DNA of 64,000 bases, taken from contig NZ_JAHWGH010000008.1 of the NCBI RefSeq assembly GCF_019334305.1, positions 124,001 to 188,000 on the forward strand, read 5' to 3'. Position 1 is the stretch's first letter. Each line of letters opens with the position of its first letter. Both the position numbers and the translations under genes were made by a program. The DNA is from Rossellomorea orangium (GTDB lineage: Bacteria; Bacillota; Bacilli; Bacillales; Bacillaceae_B). Positions 8,000 to 17,447 of the stretch are shown here, piece after piece. Under the pieces are notes generated by a model. That model saw only the letters and a list, made by a program, of their open reading frames with translations. It was not told the origin of the DNA and ran no database searches.

Positions 8000-8310
8000 A
8001 GTGAATTCAGGAATTCTGTCACTTGTTCTGGTGATTTGGCGTTGGCGCTGTGCAGGTGAGCGATTTTTTCGCCGTTTTTGTATACCAGCAGGCTTGGAAT
8101 GCCCATGACGTCATATTTTTCAGCGATTTCCGGGAATTCGTCCTTATTGATGTCATACCATTTATATTGATTGAACTCTTCCATGATTTCATCAATGAAC
8201 ATGTCCATACGACGGCAGTCCGGACACCAGTCCGCATGGAATTTTACGATGACAGGCTCTGTTGAACCGATTAGATCGTCAAAGGTTTCTTTGTTTTTGA
8301 TTGATTGCAT
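7996..8310 (-). CDS. Thioredoxin-family protein (YdbP-like)
   Basis: 104-residue thioredoxin fold with active site WCPDC at about residues 28-32 and the conserved cis-proline segment GIPSLLVYKNG. It would act as a cytoplasmic thiol-disulphide exchange protein; partners are unknown. Size and CPDC motif match B. subtilis YdbP. AGGGAGG precedes the ATG. It is transcribed divergently from the neighbouring dehydrogenase and shares a two-way terminator with the lipase-like gene. Confidence 0.88.
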   Translation of the reverse strand: MQSIKNKETFDDLIGSTEPVIVKFHADWCPDCRRMDMFIDEIMEEFNQYKWYDINKDEFPEIAEKYDVMGIPSLLVYKNGEKIAHLHSANAKSPEQVTEFLNSL

Positions 8311-8434
8311 GATGCTAACCTCCCTTTTCCACTTATTTTATACAAAACCCTGCCCCATTGTAAAACGAATCATTTTTAGTCTGTCTTTGTACATGCTAAT
8401 ATGAGAATACATTTTCAAAGAAAAAGGTGACATT

Positions 8435-9472
8435 ATGCAGCCCATTAAAGTTGGTTTAGCAGGATACGGTTTCTCAGGACAAAGCTTTCATCGTCCTTTA
8501 TTAGTTCACTTAGAGGAATTTCACATTGAAGCGGTTCTGTCTTCCAAAGAAGAAAAAGTATTGAAAGACATAGAAGGAGCGACCGTCGTGTCGACACTTG
8601 ACGACTTGCTTCAGGAAGATATCGAGTTAGTGGTCATTACGACGCCTAATCACCTTCATTACAGCATGATTAAACAATCGTTACTAGCAGGCAAGCACGT
8701 CATCGTGGAGAAGCCATTTGTAACGAACAGCAAGGAAGGGGAAGAGCTGCTGGCTTTAGCAAAGGAAAAAGGCCTGCATCTCTCTGTCTTCCATAATCGA
8801 CGCTTTGATGCTGACTTCTTAACGATTCAGCAGTTATTAAAAGAAGAGGCGCTTGGTCAAATCTATACATATGAAGCTCATTTTGACCGATTCCGTCCCG
8901 CTATCAAGGACCGGTGGAAAGAGAACAAGATTGAAGGAGCAGGAGTACTGTATGATCTGGGTTCTCATCTTCTGGATCAGGCTTTAACCCTGTTTGGCAA
9001 GCCAAAATGGGTTCAGGCAGATGTCTTTCCACAACGGAACCCGGATAAAGCGGAAGATTACTTCGTTATCACCCTCGGATATGACGTTTTGAGAGTGCAA
9101 TTGTACTCACGCTCTATCGTCCTCGATCCGGGACCGCGTTATCAGGTTCATGGACTAAAAGGCAGCTACGTGAAACATGGGATGGATCGTCAGGAGGATG
9201 ATTTGAAGGCCGGAAAAAATCCTCTTTCAGAAGACTGGGGGATGGAAGAAGAAGAAAACTGGGGTATCCTGACAACCATTTCAGGGGAAGATGTGACATC
9301 TGAAGTCATTCCATCCGAAAAAGGGGATTATTCTCAATTTTATCTCGGTGTGTATGGTGCTCTAAGAGAAAATCAAGTTCTTCCCGTTGACCCTGAGGAT
9401 GCTTTACAGGTCATAAAAATCATTGAAGCGTGTAAAGAAAGTGCTGAAAGTGGACGGGTCATAACCTTATGA
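8435..9472 (+). CDS. Gfo/Idh/MocA-family NAD(P)-dependent oxidoreductase
   Basis: 345-residue dehydrogenase with an N-terminal Rossmann fold (GLAGYGFSGQSFHRP), the family signature EKP at about residues 92-94, and a C-terminal alpha/beta domain with DLGSHLLDQA containing the usual catalytic-region histidine. Family members oxidise sugars or inositols at a ring hydroxyl. It most resembles the YvaA/IolW-like group (scyllo-inositol dehydrogenase), but substrate cannot be fixed. AAAGGTGA precedes the ATG; single-gene unit. Confidence 0.85.
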   Translation: MQPIKVGLAGYGFSGQSFHRPLLVHLEEFHIEAVLSSKEEKVLKDIEGATVVSTLDDLLQEDIELVVITTPNHLHYSMIKQSLLAGKHVIVEKPFVTNSKEGEELLALAKEKGLHLSVFHNRRFDADFLTIQQLLKEEALGQIYTYEAHFDRFRPAIKDRWKENKIEGAGVLYDLGSHLLDQALTLFGKPKWVQADVFPQRNPDKAEDYFVITLGYDVLRVQLYSRSIVLDPGPRYQVHGLKGSYVKHGMDRQEDDLKAGKNPLSEDWGMEEEENWGILTTISGEDVTSEVIPSEKGDYSQFYLGVYGALRENQVLPVDPEDALQVIKIIEACKESAESGRVITL

Positions 9473-9481
9473 TCATTATAG

Positions 9482-9511
9482 AAGGCTCCCTTCATATGAA
9501 GGGAGCCTTTC
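9482..9511. terminator. Hairpin terminator between convergent genes
   Basis: AAGGCTCCCTT...AAGGGAGCCTT stem, weakly T-rich on the plus side. Confidence 0.75.
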
Positions 9512-9519
9512 ATTATGCG

Positions 9520-10626
9520 TTATTCCACCGTACCGGCTTCTAAAATCTGAACTCTTGCGTCCACGTTGAATTTCACTTGTGGATAGATGTTGTCCTCCCA
9601 TTCCTTGAAGTCAAACCCGCGTATACCATGCTTTTGGTTTTGGCCTATGCCTACAGGGTCGATCCCTAACTCCTGGAATTCTTTCAGCATTTTCATGCAT
9701 TTTTCTTCTATATCTTTCTTCATCGCTTTTTCCACTTCGATCACTTTGTCAGGCGTCAGATTTTTACCGGTATACTCCCGGATGATTCCCCTTATTTTCA
9801 CTCGGATGGTCACTTCAACGGGATCGCTGTTGTGTTTGACGATGATTTTACTCTTGGATATGAGACTTGTCACCGAGGCCTCAACGGACTTCTCCACATG
9901 CCCCCTGCTCCTTTCCTTCCCCATTTTGATCACGTGACTGCCTTCTGCAAACTTATCCACCAGAAGTTTAAAGAAAAACATATCTTTAGCAGGGATTTTC
10001 TTGACCATTTTATCTTTATCAAATAGTGCAATGCCAGTAATGGCGACGCTTTCGTTGGAAAGCTGCTTTAAGATTGGGAGATAAGGCGTTTGCCCCTCTT
10101 GAAAGTAATCATAGACGAACATATGAAGATTGGTCTCGGGCAACTCTCTCCGGGTGATATTATGATGAATCAAATTGGAAAGGTATGTCCCGTTGCCCCT
10201 TAATCCATAATTCCCTTTGATGAGTTCTCCGGCTTCCCCCTCTGTGACGGTTAAATAGAGCCGCGCTCCAACACTTGCGTCCCGTTGAAGGGAATCCCCG
10301 ATATCGATGATCCCCTTCTTTGCAAGTTCTTCCCCGACCAGCACGATGTCGAGTCCACCCCGTACCAGTGGCTGCTGTGACCTTCGTTCTAATTTTTCTA
10401 ATACTTCCCTGGTGGAGGATGCCTCGGCTGACAGTGTCCCATTTTGAATCGACTTATCTGCTAAATAAATAGGGAATAGGGATGTTCCCCTAATTTTATC
10501 CTCTCCCTCATAGTCGAACGCTTTTGCTGTCTCAATGTACAAATCATCAAGGATTTCTCTTTCTACACACCCAGACAGGAACATGGTGCAGATTAGAAGG
10601 GACGGGATGAAATAGCGACATTTCAT
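9520..10626 (-). CDS. Spore germination receptor lipoprotein, GerC (Ger(x)C) type
   Basis: 368 residues starting with a lipoprotein signal MKCRYFIPSLLICTMFLSGC (lipobox LSGC, lipidated Cys20). The body matches the Ger(x)C family: DIVLVGEELAKKGI early, then KMLKEFQELGIDPVGIG near the C-terminus. It is the C subunit of a nutrient germinant receptor in the spore inner membrane. Its ATG overlaps the stop of the preceding B-subunit gene in ATGA, indicating translational coupling. Germinant unknown. Confidence 0.92.
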   Translation of the reverse strand: MKCRYFIPSLLICTMFLSGCVEREILDDLYIETAKAFDYEGEDKIRGTSLFPIYLADKSIQNGTLSAEASSTREVLEKLERRSQQPLVRGGLDIVLVGEELAKKGIIDIGDSLQRDASVGARLYLTVTEGEAGELIKGNYGLRGNGTYLSNLIHHNITRRELPETNLHMFVYDYFQEGQTPYLPILKQLSNESVAITGIALFDKDKMVKKIPAKDMFFFKLLVDKFAEGSHVIKMGKERSRGHVEKSVEASVTSLISKSKIIVKHNSDPVEVTIRVKIRGIIREYTGKNLTPDKVIEVEKAMKKDIEEKCMKMLKEFQELGIDPVGIGQNQKHGIRGFDFKEWEDNIYPQVKFNVDARVQILEAGTVE

Positions 10627-11711
10627 TGTTTATGCCTCACTTTCTTCATGATGATCACCAGAAGCAATAGGGCAGGTACGTAAAAATAGTTAATGTAAAA
10701 ACCGATTTGCCCTGATATATCATTCAGGAAATTCACTTGCTTCCGATCGGTGAAAAAGGTAAGGGTGGATAGGCATAAAATGCATATGATCAATAACGAA
10801 GTCCTGTGCCTTAAAGGCGTCATCCGTTTTAAGATCCTGCTGGAACACCAGATGGCAATACAGACGTTTGGAAGAATGATGAGACACCAATTGGCGATCC
10901 CAATGTATTCGAATCGTTCTACAAACGGCATTTCGACAATCTTCCACATAGAGAGGGTGGCCCAGACGGTCTTTTCCAGCTGCTTCTGGCTAAAGAAGGC
11001 AAAGGAAATGATCGCTAACAATGTGTATAGGGTGGTGGTGGTGAATAGCCCCCAATGTGCATACTTCTGTGATTTTTTGGCGTCCTTTACAAAGGGATAA
11101 AGAATTAAAATGGATTCATAACCTAAATAGGTCAGGGACATATTCTTTGTAGAAATCAACAAATCCTTCACCGAATGATCAAAGACGGGCAGAACATTCC
11201 GAAAGTCTGAGTATTGGAAGGTAAAGGCGAACGTCAAAATGAGATAACTTGGAAGGATGATTCCGAAAAAAGCCGTTCCTGTGATCGTTCGGACTCCGCC
11301 GTTTACAATATAATAAACGAGTAGGAGAAAGAACAGGGAGAAGAAGAACGTACTCAACCTCGGGTACATCCATACCTGTAAAACTTCGATATACGTTCGT
11401 AAAATGGTGATGACAAGTAAGCTGAAATAGATAACAAATATAAAATTGAATACATTCCCTATCCATTTTCCAAATGCCAGAGTATGAGCAGATACAAGAT
11501 CTCCATCCACTTTGTCAAGGATGAGATACATCATCACCATGATAATATGTGTGAAAATACCTGCAAGAATAACAGAAATCCACCCATCGTATCCTGCATT
11601 CATTGAAATGACCCGTTGAAAGCCCAGTACCCCTGCTCCCACTTGAATGGAGTGGATGAGAAAGAATACGAGGAACGGTGATATTTTTCTTCTGTCTGGT
11701 ATCGGCTGCAT
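10623..11711 (-). CDS. Spore germination receptor permease-like subunit, GerB type
   Basis: 362-residue membrane protein of the GerAB/APC-like family with about ten hydrophobic segments. The N-terminus has ISPFLVFFLIHSIQVGAGVLG, a family hallmark. Structural work on GerAB family members indicates an amino-acid transporter fold that binds the germinant. The open frame runs up to 11729, but GGAGGTGATC sits just ahead of the ATG at 11711, which is chosen. It is the second gene of the A-B-C operon and overlaps the C gene by four bases. Confidence 0.9.
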   Translation of the reverse strand: MQPIPDRRKISPFLVFFLIHSIQVGAGVLGFQRVISMNAGYDGWISVILAGIFTHIIMVMMYLILDKVDGDLVSAHTLAFGKWIGNVFNFIFVIYFSLLVITILRTYIEVLQVWMYPRLSTFFFSLFFLLLVYYIVNGGVRTITGTAFFGIILPSYLILTFAFTFQYSDFRNVLPVFDHSVKDLLISTKNMSLTYLGYESILILYPFVKDAKKSQKYAHWGLFTTTTLYTLLAIISFAFFSQKQLEKTVWATLSMWKIVEMPFVERFEYIGIANWCLIILPNVCIAIWCSSRILKRMTPLRHRTSLLIICILCLSTLTFFTDRKQVNFLNDISGQIGFYINYFYVPALLLLVIIMKKVRHKQ

Positions 11712-11728
11712 CTGATCACCTCCAACCA

Positions 11729-13234
11729 TTATTCATCAATATCAAGCTTTTTCTTGCCTTCAGACGGTTTGAATCTAAAAGGCTTCTGTGTTCGCAAATA
11801 TTCCGGACGCCCTTTTTGCTTACTAAACGGAAGTCGAATGAGTGCATCTTTAAGGTCCTTTACCCTTGGAGGATAAAGGGGCTCTAAGAATGGCCTGCCC
11901 AAAGACGTTAATCGTAAGAGATGTCCCATAAGGAGGCAGAAACAATAAACGATTCCCAACAACCCCCAAAGCTGTGCGAACAAAAGAAACGGAAAACGCA
12001 GCAGACGAATGGTATTACTCATCCGGTATACGGGAGTGGTAAAGGAAGCAAGTGCAGCAAGCGCTACCAGGATGAGAAGTACATTACTCGTAATCCCCGC
12101 TTCAACGGATGCTGTCCCGATTACGATACCTCCAACGATACCAATGGTCTGACCGACCTTGGTCGGCAGGCGGGCCCCGGCTTCCCGCAACAGTTCAATC
12201 GTCAATTCAAGAAATAATGCCTCTAGTATCGGTGGCAGGGGAATCTCTTGTCTCGACGTGATGAGGGTTGCCATTAAATCCTTAGGAATCAGTTCATAAT
12301 GATAAGTCAATGCCGCTACATAGATGGGTGTAATTAAGATAGAGAATGCTACGGCGAATACACGAACGAGACGTAAGAATGACGAAATGAAGAAATTCAG
12401 AAAGTAATCCTCATATGCATTGAAAAATTCTACGAGAGTGGTAGGACCGATCAGAGCATGAGGAGATCCATCCACAAGAATCGCAACCTTCCCTTCCACC
12501 AATACAGAAGCGACCCGGTCAGGTCGTTCCGAGTCCAATAGTTGGGGGAAGGGGGATTTACTGTTATCTGCGATCAATTGTTCTATAAAGGAACTATCCA
12601 TGATTTGATCAAAGTCTATATCACGTAATCGTTGGCGAACGGTATTAACGTTGGCCTCATCTGCCAATCCGTCAATATAAAGTAACACCACCCGGGTATG
12701 GGTGAGCTTTCCGATATTGAATTCTTCCACAAGCATTTCCTTGATGGGCAGCCGTTTTCGAAGGAGGTTTAAGTTATCGCTGAGTGATTCCACAAATGCC
12801 TCTTTCGGACCGACGACGCTGAACTCGACCTCTGGTTGGGATACCTTTCTCCCCATCTCATTTTTAGTCGCGATGAAGGCGAATTTTCGGTTCGAAGCAT
12901 CCATTGTTAAGAGGGTATATCCGTTATAAAGCTTCTGCTCAATTTGAGATTCATCCGTGGAAATTTGAATATCCAGTACAGGAACCAGTGTCTTCAAATC
13001 ATCGAATGAATGAAAGTCTTTGGATAGTAAAGAGGGGAGGACGTCCTCCTGCAGGATTTTTCCATCGATCAGCGTTGTAAGGAAGTGGAGACTGAATTTG
13101 GCCCCTGTGTGAGGATTTTTATAAAATGCCTGTTTATAATCGGCAGATTTCTCTGCTTCCTTTTTCATGCTCTCATATGACTGCTTCTTCTTATCATGAT
13201 CATTATTCTTTTTGTTCTTAAAGAATGGAAACAT
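11729..13234 (-). CDS. Spore germination receptor subunit, GerA type
   Basis: 501-residue GerA-family protein. A hydrophilic N-terminal domain (~280 residues; KEMLVEEFNIGKLT and VVLLYIDGLADEANV are typical) is followed by several membrane segments with the family sequence PPILEALFLELTIELLREAG. In known receptors A, B and C subunits assemble in the inner spore membrane and trigger ion release on sensing nutrients. First gene of the operon. A basic, Lys-rich N-terminus precedes the conserved domain. The operon is likely forespore-expressed; I could not pin a sigma-G promoter. Confidence 0.93.
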   Translation of the reverse strand: MFPFFKNKKNNDHDKKKQSYESMKKEAEKSADYKQAFYKNPHTGAKFSLHFLTTLIDGKILQEDVLPSLLSKDFHSFDDLKTLVPVLDIQISTDESQIEQKLYNGYTLLTMDASNRKFAFIATKNEMGRKVSQPEVEFSVVGPKEAFVESLSDNLNLLRKRLPIKEMLVEEFNIGKLTHTRVVLLYIDGLADEANVNTVRQRLRDIDFDQIMDSSFIEQLIADNSKSPFPQLLDSERPDRVASVLVEGKVAILVDGSPHALIGPTTLVEFFNAYEDYFLNFFISSFLRLVRVFAVAFSILITPIYVAALTYHYELIPKDLMATLITSRQEIPLPPILEALFLELTIELLREAGARLPTKVGQTIGIVGGIVIGTASVEAGITSNVLLILVALAALASFTTPVYRMSNTIRLLRFPFLLFAQLWGLLGIVYCFCLLMGHLLRLTSLGRPFLEPLYPPRVKDLKDALIRLPFSKQKGRPEYLRTQKPFRFKPSEGKKKLDIDE

Positions 13235-13362
13235 ACTAATCCCTCATGTCCGAAGTCTATTCTACCCAGTAGTGTTTCCGAAAAAAGGAGAATTATGAAA
13301 AATAGAGGGGGAGAAGGAAAATAATCGTAAGGAGGGTGAGGGGAGCCTGGAATGTGAAAGAA

Positions 13363-13396
13363 AATAAGCCGGAAGGATAATCCCTTCCGGCTTACA
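13363..13396 (-). terminator. Rho-independent terminator of the siderophore-binding protein gene
   Basis: TAAGCCGGAAGG...CCTTCCGGCTTA stem, T-rich on the minus strand. Confidence 0.87.
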
Positions 13397-13397
13397 T

Positions 13398-14357
13398 TTA
13401 TTCCTTTTCTAAGAAATACTTCTCGATATCATCAAGCATTTGATTCGCTGCGATGACACCGCCTGCTGTATTCCAGATGCTATCATTGACTTCGTATACC
13501 CGATCTTTCTTCGCTACTTCAAGGTTCTGGAATAGAGGGTCGTTGATCCACTCTTCAGCAAGCTTATTCGCTTCGCCATCTCCCGTTTCATACGTGAAGT
13601 AGAATAGGACATCTCCATCCATCGCAGGGATGCGCTCTTTTGTCACCCCTTTTTCAGCAAAGTCGTCCACATCCTGACCTTCTGGACGGGCAAATCCTAA
13701 TTCATCCAGGATCACACCCGAGAAGGAATCTTTATGGTAGATTCGGACGTCTCCAGCCATGAAACGGACCATAGACACTTGCTGATTCAATTTATCTCCC
13801 AGTTTTCCTTTCAGGTCTTCAATGCGCTGATCATATTCAGCCAATACTTCTTTCCCTTTTTCCTCTTTATTTAACGCTTTCGCATACAATTCGAAGTTTT
13901 CTTTCCAGTCTCCGCGAAGGGTTTCAGCCATTACTGTCGGTGCGATTTCTTTCAGCTGATTATACTGCTCTTCCTGACGCATTTTATTTCCGATGATCAA
14001 ATCAGGTTGTAGCTTTGCAATTGCTTCAACGTTCAATTCACTCTCTGTTCCGACCACTTCAACATCCTTCATGTCGTCGGCAATATGTTCATACCAAGGG
14101 TCACCTGTCCATGATTGTACAGCGCCGACCGGCGTCACTCCCATGGAAAGAAGGGCTTCTGTTCCTTCATTTGTAAGAATGACGACCTTTTTAGGAGTAC
14201 CTTTGATTTCTGTCGTACCCATGGCATGTTCCACCGTGTATGTTTCTTCTTTCGTATCATTTCCTGCAGATTCATCTTTCTCGTCTTTATTTCCACAAGC
14301 TGCAAGAAATAGAAGAGTAGAAATCAACAGTAATGAAAGTAAGCTTCTCAATTTCAT
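13398..14357 (-). CDS. Iron-siderophore ABC transporter substrate-binding lipoprotein (YfiY-like)
   Basis: 319-residue FecB/FhuD-type binding protein. The signal peptide ends in the lipobox LAAC (Cys21). The mature part has the conserved TPKKVVILTNEGTEALLSMG segment and a long helix linking two lobes, and resembles B. subtilis YfiY (schizokinen/arthrobactin uptake). It captures ferric siderophore outside the membrane for the permease pair encoded divergently. A Fur box lies immediately upstream, so iron-starvation induction is expected. The ligand is inferred from resemblance only. Confidence 0.9.
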   Translation of the reverse strand: MKLRSLLSLLLISTLLFLAACGNKDEKDESAGNDTKEETYTVEHAMGTTEIKGTPKKVVILTNEGTEALLSMGVTPVGAVQSWTGDPWYEHIADDMKDVEVVGTESELNVEAIAKLQPDLIIGNKMRQEEQYNQLKEIAPTVMAETLRGDWKENFELYAKALNKEEKGKEVLAEYDQRIEDLKGKLGDKLNQQVSMVRFMAGDVRIYHKDSFSGVILDELGFARPEGQDVDDFAEKGVTKERIPAMDGDVLFYFTYETGDGEANKLAEEWINDPLFQNLEVAKKDRVYEVNDSIWNTAGGVIAANQMLDDIEKYFLEKE

Positions 14358-14388
14358 ATGTATATCCCCCTGATATTGGTTTATCGAT

Positions 14389-14407
14389 GATAATGATTAT
14401 CATTTAC
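14389..14407. promoter_or_regulatory. Fur box 1 (binding-protein side)
   Basis: GATAATGATTATCATTTAC is a near-perfect match to the Fur consensus GATAATGATAATCATTATC. It lies 32 bp ahead of the substrate-binding protein start. Confidence 0.88.
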
Positions 14408-14451
14408 ACTCATAATAGTAGATGAGAAGATTTTCATTGTCAACACCTAAA

Positions 14452-14476
14452 TGATAATGATTTTCAAAATCATTGA
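14452..14476. promoter_or_regulatory. Fur box 2 (permease side)
   Basis: TGATAATGATTTTCA followed by AAATCATTGA gives overlapping Fur-type inverted repeats about 90 bp before the first permease gene. The divergent promoters thus each have an operator. Confidence 0.78.
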
Positions 14477-14567
14477 CGCTTGTTTCATTCTTCTTTAAAA
14501 TAGTAAGGGTAGAATTGATTTCCTTTTCTTAAAGAAGACCTTTAACAAATAGAAAGGTTAGCACATA

Positions 14568-15554
14568 ATGAAAATTCAAAAACAACTTTTGATATTTATA
14601 GGTACATTCCTTTTTCTTATCTTGTGTGTCGGGATCAGTATTGTGTATGGTTACACGGACACGTCATGGAGGACCGCTTTCAATGCTTTTACCAATCCGA
14701 CGGGATCGACTGAGCATATCGTGCTCCAGACGATCCGGTTACCAAGGGCGCTGATCGCTGCGACAGTAGGGGCATCCCTGGCGATTTCAGGTGTCCTGAT
14801 GCAAACGTTGACCAAGAATCCTTTGGCTTCGCCGGGGATATTCGGTATCAATGCAGGCGGTGCCTTCATGGTGGTCGTTGCGGTTACGTTATTTGGTGTA
14901 ACCAACCTTCAATCCTTCACGTGGATTGCATTTCTAGGTGCTGCAATTGCAGCTGTAGGCGTTTTCGTCATCAGTTCCGCAGGGGATAAAGGCTTGACAC
15001 CAATGAAGCTGACTTTGGCAGGGGCCGCCATCACGGCGATGTTTTCTTCCTTTACACAAGGATTGCTTGTCCTGAATGAAGCGGCACTTGAACAGGTATT
15101 ATTCTGGCTGGCTGGTTCTGTACAGGGAAGAAGTCTGGAGATATTAAATGGCGTTTTCCCTTATATCGTAGTTGGATGGATCCTTGCTCTGATCATAGCG
15201 GGTAAGATGAACATCCTTGCCATGGGGGAAGATGTGGCAAAAGGGCTGGGCTTGAAAACGTCACTGATCAAGTTTCTCGCATTGGCCGTCGTCGTCCTGC
15301 TGGCAGGTGGCTCTGTCGCCGTTGCAGGTCCCATCGGTTTTATTGGTATCGTCATCCCTCATATAGCCAGGAAAATCATCGGAGTGGATCATCGGTGGCT
15401 CATTCCCTTCTCGGGACTTCTCGGAGCGGTATTACTCTTGGCCGCTGACGTTGGAGCCCGATACGTCATCATGCCCCAGGAGGTGCCCGTTGGCGTCATG
15501 ACCGCCATCATCGGTGCACCATTCTTCGTGTATGTTGCTAGGAAGGGGTTTTGA
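14568..15554 (+). CDS. Iron-siderophore ABC transporter permease (YfiZ-like)
   Basis: 328-residue FecCD-family permease with nine to ten predicted membrane helices. Hallmarks are RLPRALIAATVGASLAISG, LMQTLTKNPLASPGIFG and GFIGIVIPHIARKIIG, the coupling region that contacts the ATPase. It forms a heterodimeric channel with the next gene product. The start lies after AGAAAGG. It opens a five-gene iron-uptake run behind a Fur box, spaced three bases from the next gene. Confidence 0.92.
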   Translation: MKIQKQLLIFIGTFLFLILCVGISIVYGYTDTSWRTAFNAFTNPTGSTEHIVLQTIRLPRALIAATVGASLAISGVLMQTLTKNPLASPGIFGINAGGAFMVVVAVTLFGVTNLQSFTWIAFLGAAIAAVGVFVISSAGDKGLTPMKLTLAGAAITAMFSSFTQGLLVLNEAALEQVLFWLAGSVQGRSLEILNGVFPYIVVGWILALIIAGKMNILAMGEDVAKGLGLKTSLIKFLALAVVVLLAGGSVAVAGPIGFIGIVIPHIARKIIGVDHRWLIPFSGLLGAVLLLAADVGARYVIMPQEVPVGVMTAIIGAPFFVYVARKGF

Positions 15555-15557
15555 CAG

Positions 15558-16613
15558 ATGAATCGATTTATAGGAAAACGCTGGCTGAAGGATCGGGTAT
15601 CCATGCTCGTGGATTTATCCGCACTTAAGAAAGTACTCATCCTTGGTGTGATTACATTGCTTGTCCTGATTATGAGTACAGGTATAGGCGATTTAAAAAT
15701 CGCTCCCTGGAAGGTGGTAAGTGTCTTCTTTGGAGGCGGGACAAGCTTGGAACATCTCGTGGTGACGTCATTCCGCCTCCCAAGGATCATCATTGCTCTC
15801 CTGGCGGGAATGGCGCTGGCCGTTGCAGGGGGAATCCTTCAGGGAATGATCCGGAATCCCCTGGCTTCACCTGATATCATCGGAATCACAGGGGGAGCGG
15901 GAGCGGCTGTCGTAGCGTTTCTGACCCTTTTCAGCAACGATGACAATACGCTGATGGTGAGTGTTAAATGGCTCCCGGTCGCTGCATTTATCGGAGCGAC
16001 CATCATTGCATTTTTGGTCTATTTTTTAGCTTGGCGAAAAGGGGTATCTCCTGTAAGGCTCGTGCTGATCGGGATCGGGATATCCGCTTTAACACAAGCA
16101 TTGACGACATTGCTCATGATTCTCGGACCGATTTACCGGGCGAGTCAGGCAAATATATGGATCACGGGTACGGTGAACGGTTCCGATTGGCAGGATGTAT
16201 GGATATTGCTTCCCTGGAGCCTGGTCTTTATTCTCTTAAGCTTCTTTATTACCCGTCAACTGAATATACAGGAACTAGGAGAAGAAATTGCGACAAGTGT
16301 AGGAGGGAATGTCCAGCTTCAGCGCTTCTTCCTTCTACTAATGTCAACGGCTTTAGTAGGCGGGGCTGTTGCCTTCGCGGGAGGGATCGGATTTGTAGGC
16401 TTGATGGCTCCCCATATGGCAAGACGGATGGTCGGGTCTTCATTTGGGGCACTGCTACCTACTGCAGCCCTTATCGGCGGAATTCTCGTCATGGTGGCAG
16501 ATTTGATCGGAAGGACCTTATTCCTGCCCTTGGAAGTCCCTGCCGGAGTATTTACGGCAGCGATCGGTGCACCATATTTTATCTATCTTTTATTTAAAAC
16601 AAGAAATTCTTAA
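15558..16613 (+). CDS. Iron-siderophore ABC transporter permease (YfhA-like)
   Basis: 351-residue FecCD-family permease, partner of the preceding one. It shows FRLPRIIIALLAGMALAVAG, LQGMIRNPLASPDIIG and GFVGLMAPHMARRMVG. Compared with its partner it has a longer N-terminal segment before the first helix. In B. subtilis YfiZ and YfhA pair in the same way. Translation is probably coupled to the upstream gene, whose stop is three bases before this ATG. Confidence 0.92.
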   Translation: MNRFIGKRWLKDRVSMLVDLSALKKVLILGVITLLVLIMSTGIGDLKIAPWKVVSVFFGGGTSLEHLVVTSFRLPRIIIALLAGMALAVAGGILQGMIRNPLASPDIIGITGGAGAAVVAFLTLFSNDDNTLMVSVKWLPVAAFIGATIIAFLVYFLAWRKGVSPVRLVLIGIGISALTQALTTLLMILGPIYRASQANIWITGTVNGSDWQDVWILLPWSLVFILLSFFITRQLNIQELGEEIATSVGGNVQLQRFFLLLMSTALVGGAVAFAGGIGFVGLMAPHMARRMVGSSFGALLPTAALIGGILVMVADLIGRTLFLPLEVPAGVFTAAIGAPYFIYLLFKTRNS

Positions 16614-16628
16614 AGGAGTTGGCCATAG

Positions 16629-17447
16629 ATGAGTGATGCATTACAAACGAAAGATTTGACTCTATCCTACGGGGAGCGGACCATCATCGATGAATTGAAT
16701 ATTGACATTCCAAAAGGGGAGATTTCGGTCTTTATCGGCGGGAACGGCTGTGGTAAATCCACACTTCTTCGTTCCATCGCCCGTTTGCTTAAGCCGAAAC
16801 AAGGTTCGGTCCTCTTGGATGGGGAGGCAATCTCACGTTTATCAACAAAAGAAGTCGCTCGAAAAATGGCCATTCTCCCTCAATCTCCGACGGCTCCGGA
16901 AGGATTGACCGTCCTGCAACTCGTCAAGCAGGGGCGCTATCCCCATCAAACCTGGCTCAAACAATGGTCCCAAGAGGATGAGAAAATTGTCCAGGATGCA
17001 TTGAGAGCAACGAAGATGGAGGAGCTCAAGGACCGGAAAGTGGATGAATTATCAGGGGGGCAAAGACAGCGCGCGTGGATCGCCCTGACACTCGCTCAGG
17101 ACACTGACATCATATTATTGGATGAGCCTACGACGTATCTTGATATGACCCACCAGATCGAGATCCTGGACTTATTATTCGAACTCAATGAGAAGGAGCA
17201 GCGTACGATTGTCATGGTTCTTCATGATCTGAATCTCGCCTGCAGATATGCCCATAATATCGTCGCGATCCGGGATAAGCAGATTTACGCCCAAGGAAAG
17301 CCTGAAGAGGTGATCAGTTGTGAACTCGTAAAGAATGTGTTCGATATGGATTGTCAGGTTTCAAGGGACCCGCTATTCGGCACGCCATTATGCATTCCAT
17401 TCGGGAAAGGGCGCTGCATCTTGAAGGACGCAGTTGAGACGGGATGA
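16629..17447 (+). CDS. yusV: Iron-siderophore ABC transporter ATP-binding protein
   Basis: 272-residue FecE-type ATPase. Walker A is GGNGCGKSTLLRS at about residues 37-49, the signature motif LSGGQRQRAW, Walker B DTDIILLDEPTTYLD and the H-loop VLHDLNLACRYAHN. It energises the two permeases encoded just upstream. It resembles B. subtilis YusV, an ATPase that serves several siderophore importers, and the next-but-one gene is yusU, as in B. subtilis. Its final codons overlap the FhuF-like gene by four bases (ATGA). Confidence 0.9.
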   Translation: MSDALQTKDLTLSYGERTIIDELNIDIPKGEISVFIGGNGCGKSTLLRSIARLLKPKQGSVLLDGEAISRLSTKEVARKMAILPQSPTAPEGLTVLQLVKQGRYPHQTWLKQWSQEDEKIVQDALRATKMEELKDRKVDELSGGQRQRAWIALTLAQDTDIILLDEPTTYLDMTHQIEILDLLFELNEKEQRTIVMVLHDLNLACRYAHNIVAIRDKQIYAQGKPEEVISCELVKNVFDMDCQVSRDPLFGTPLCIPFGKGRCILKDAVETG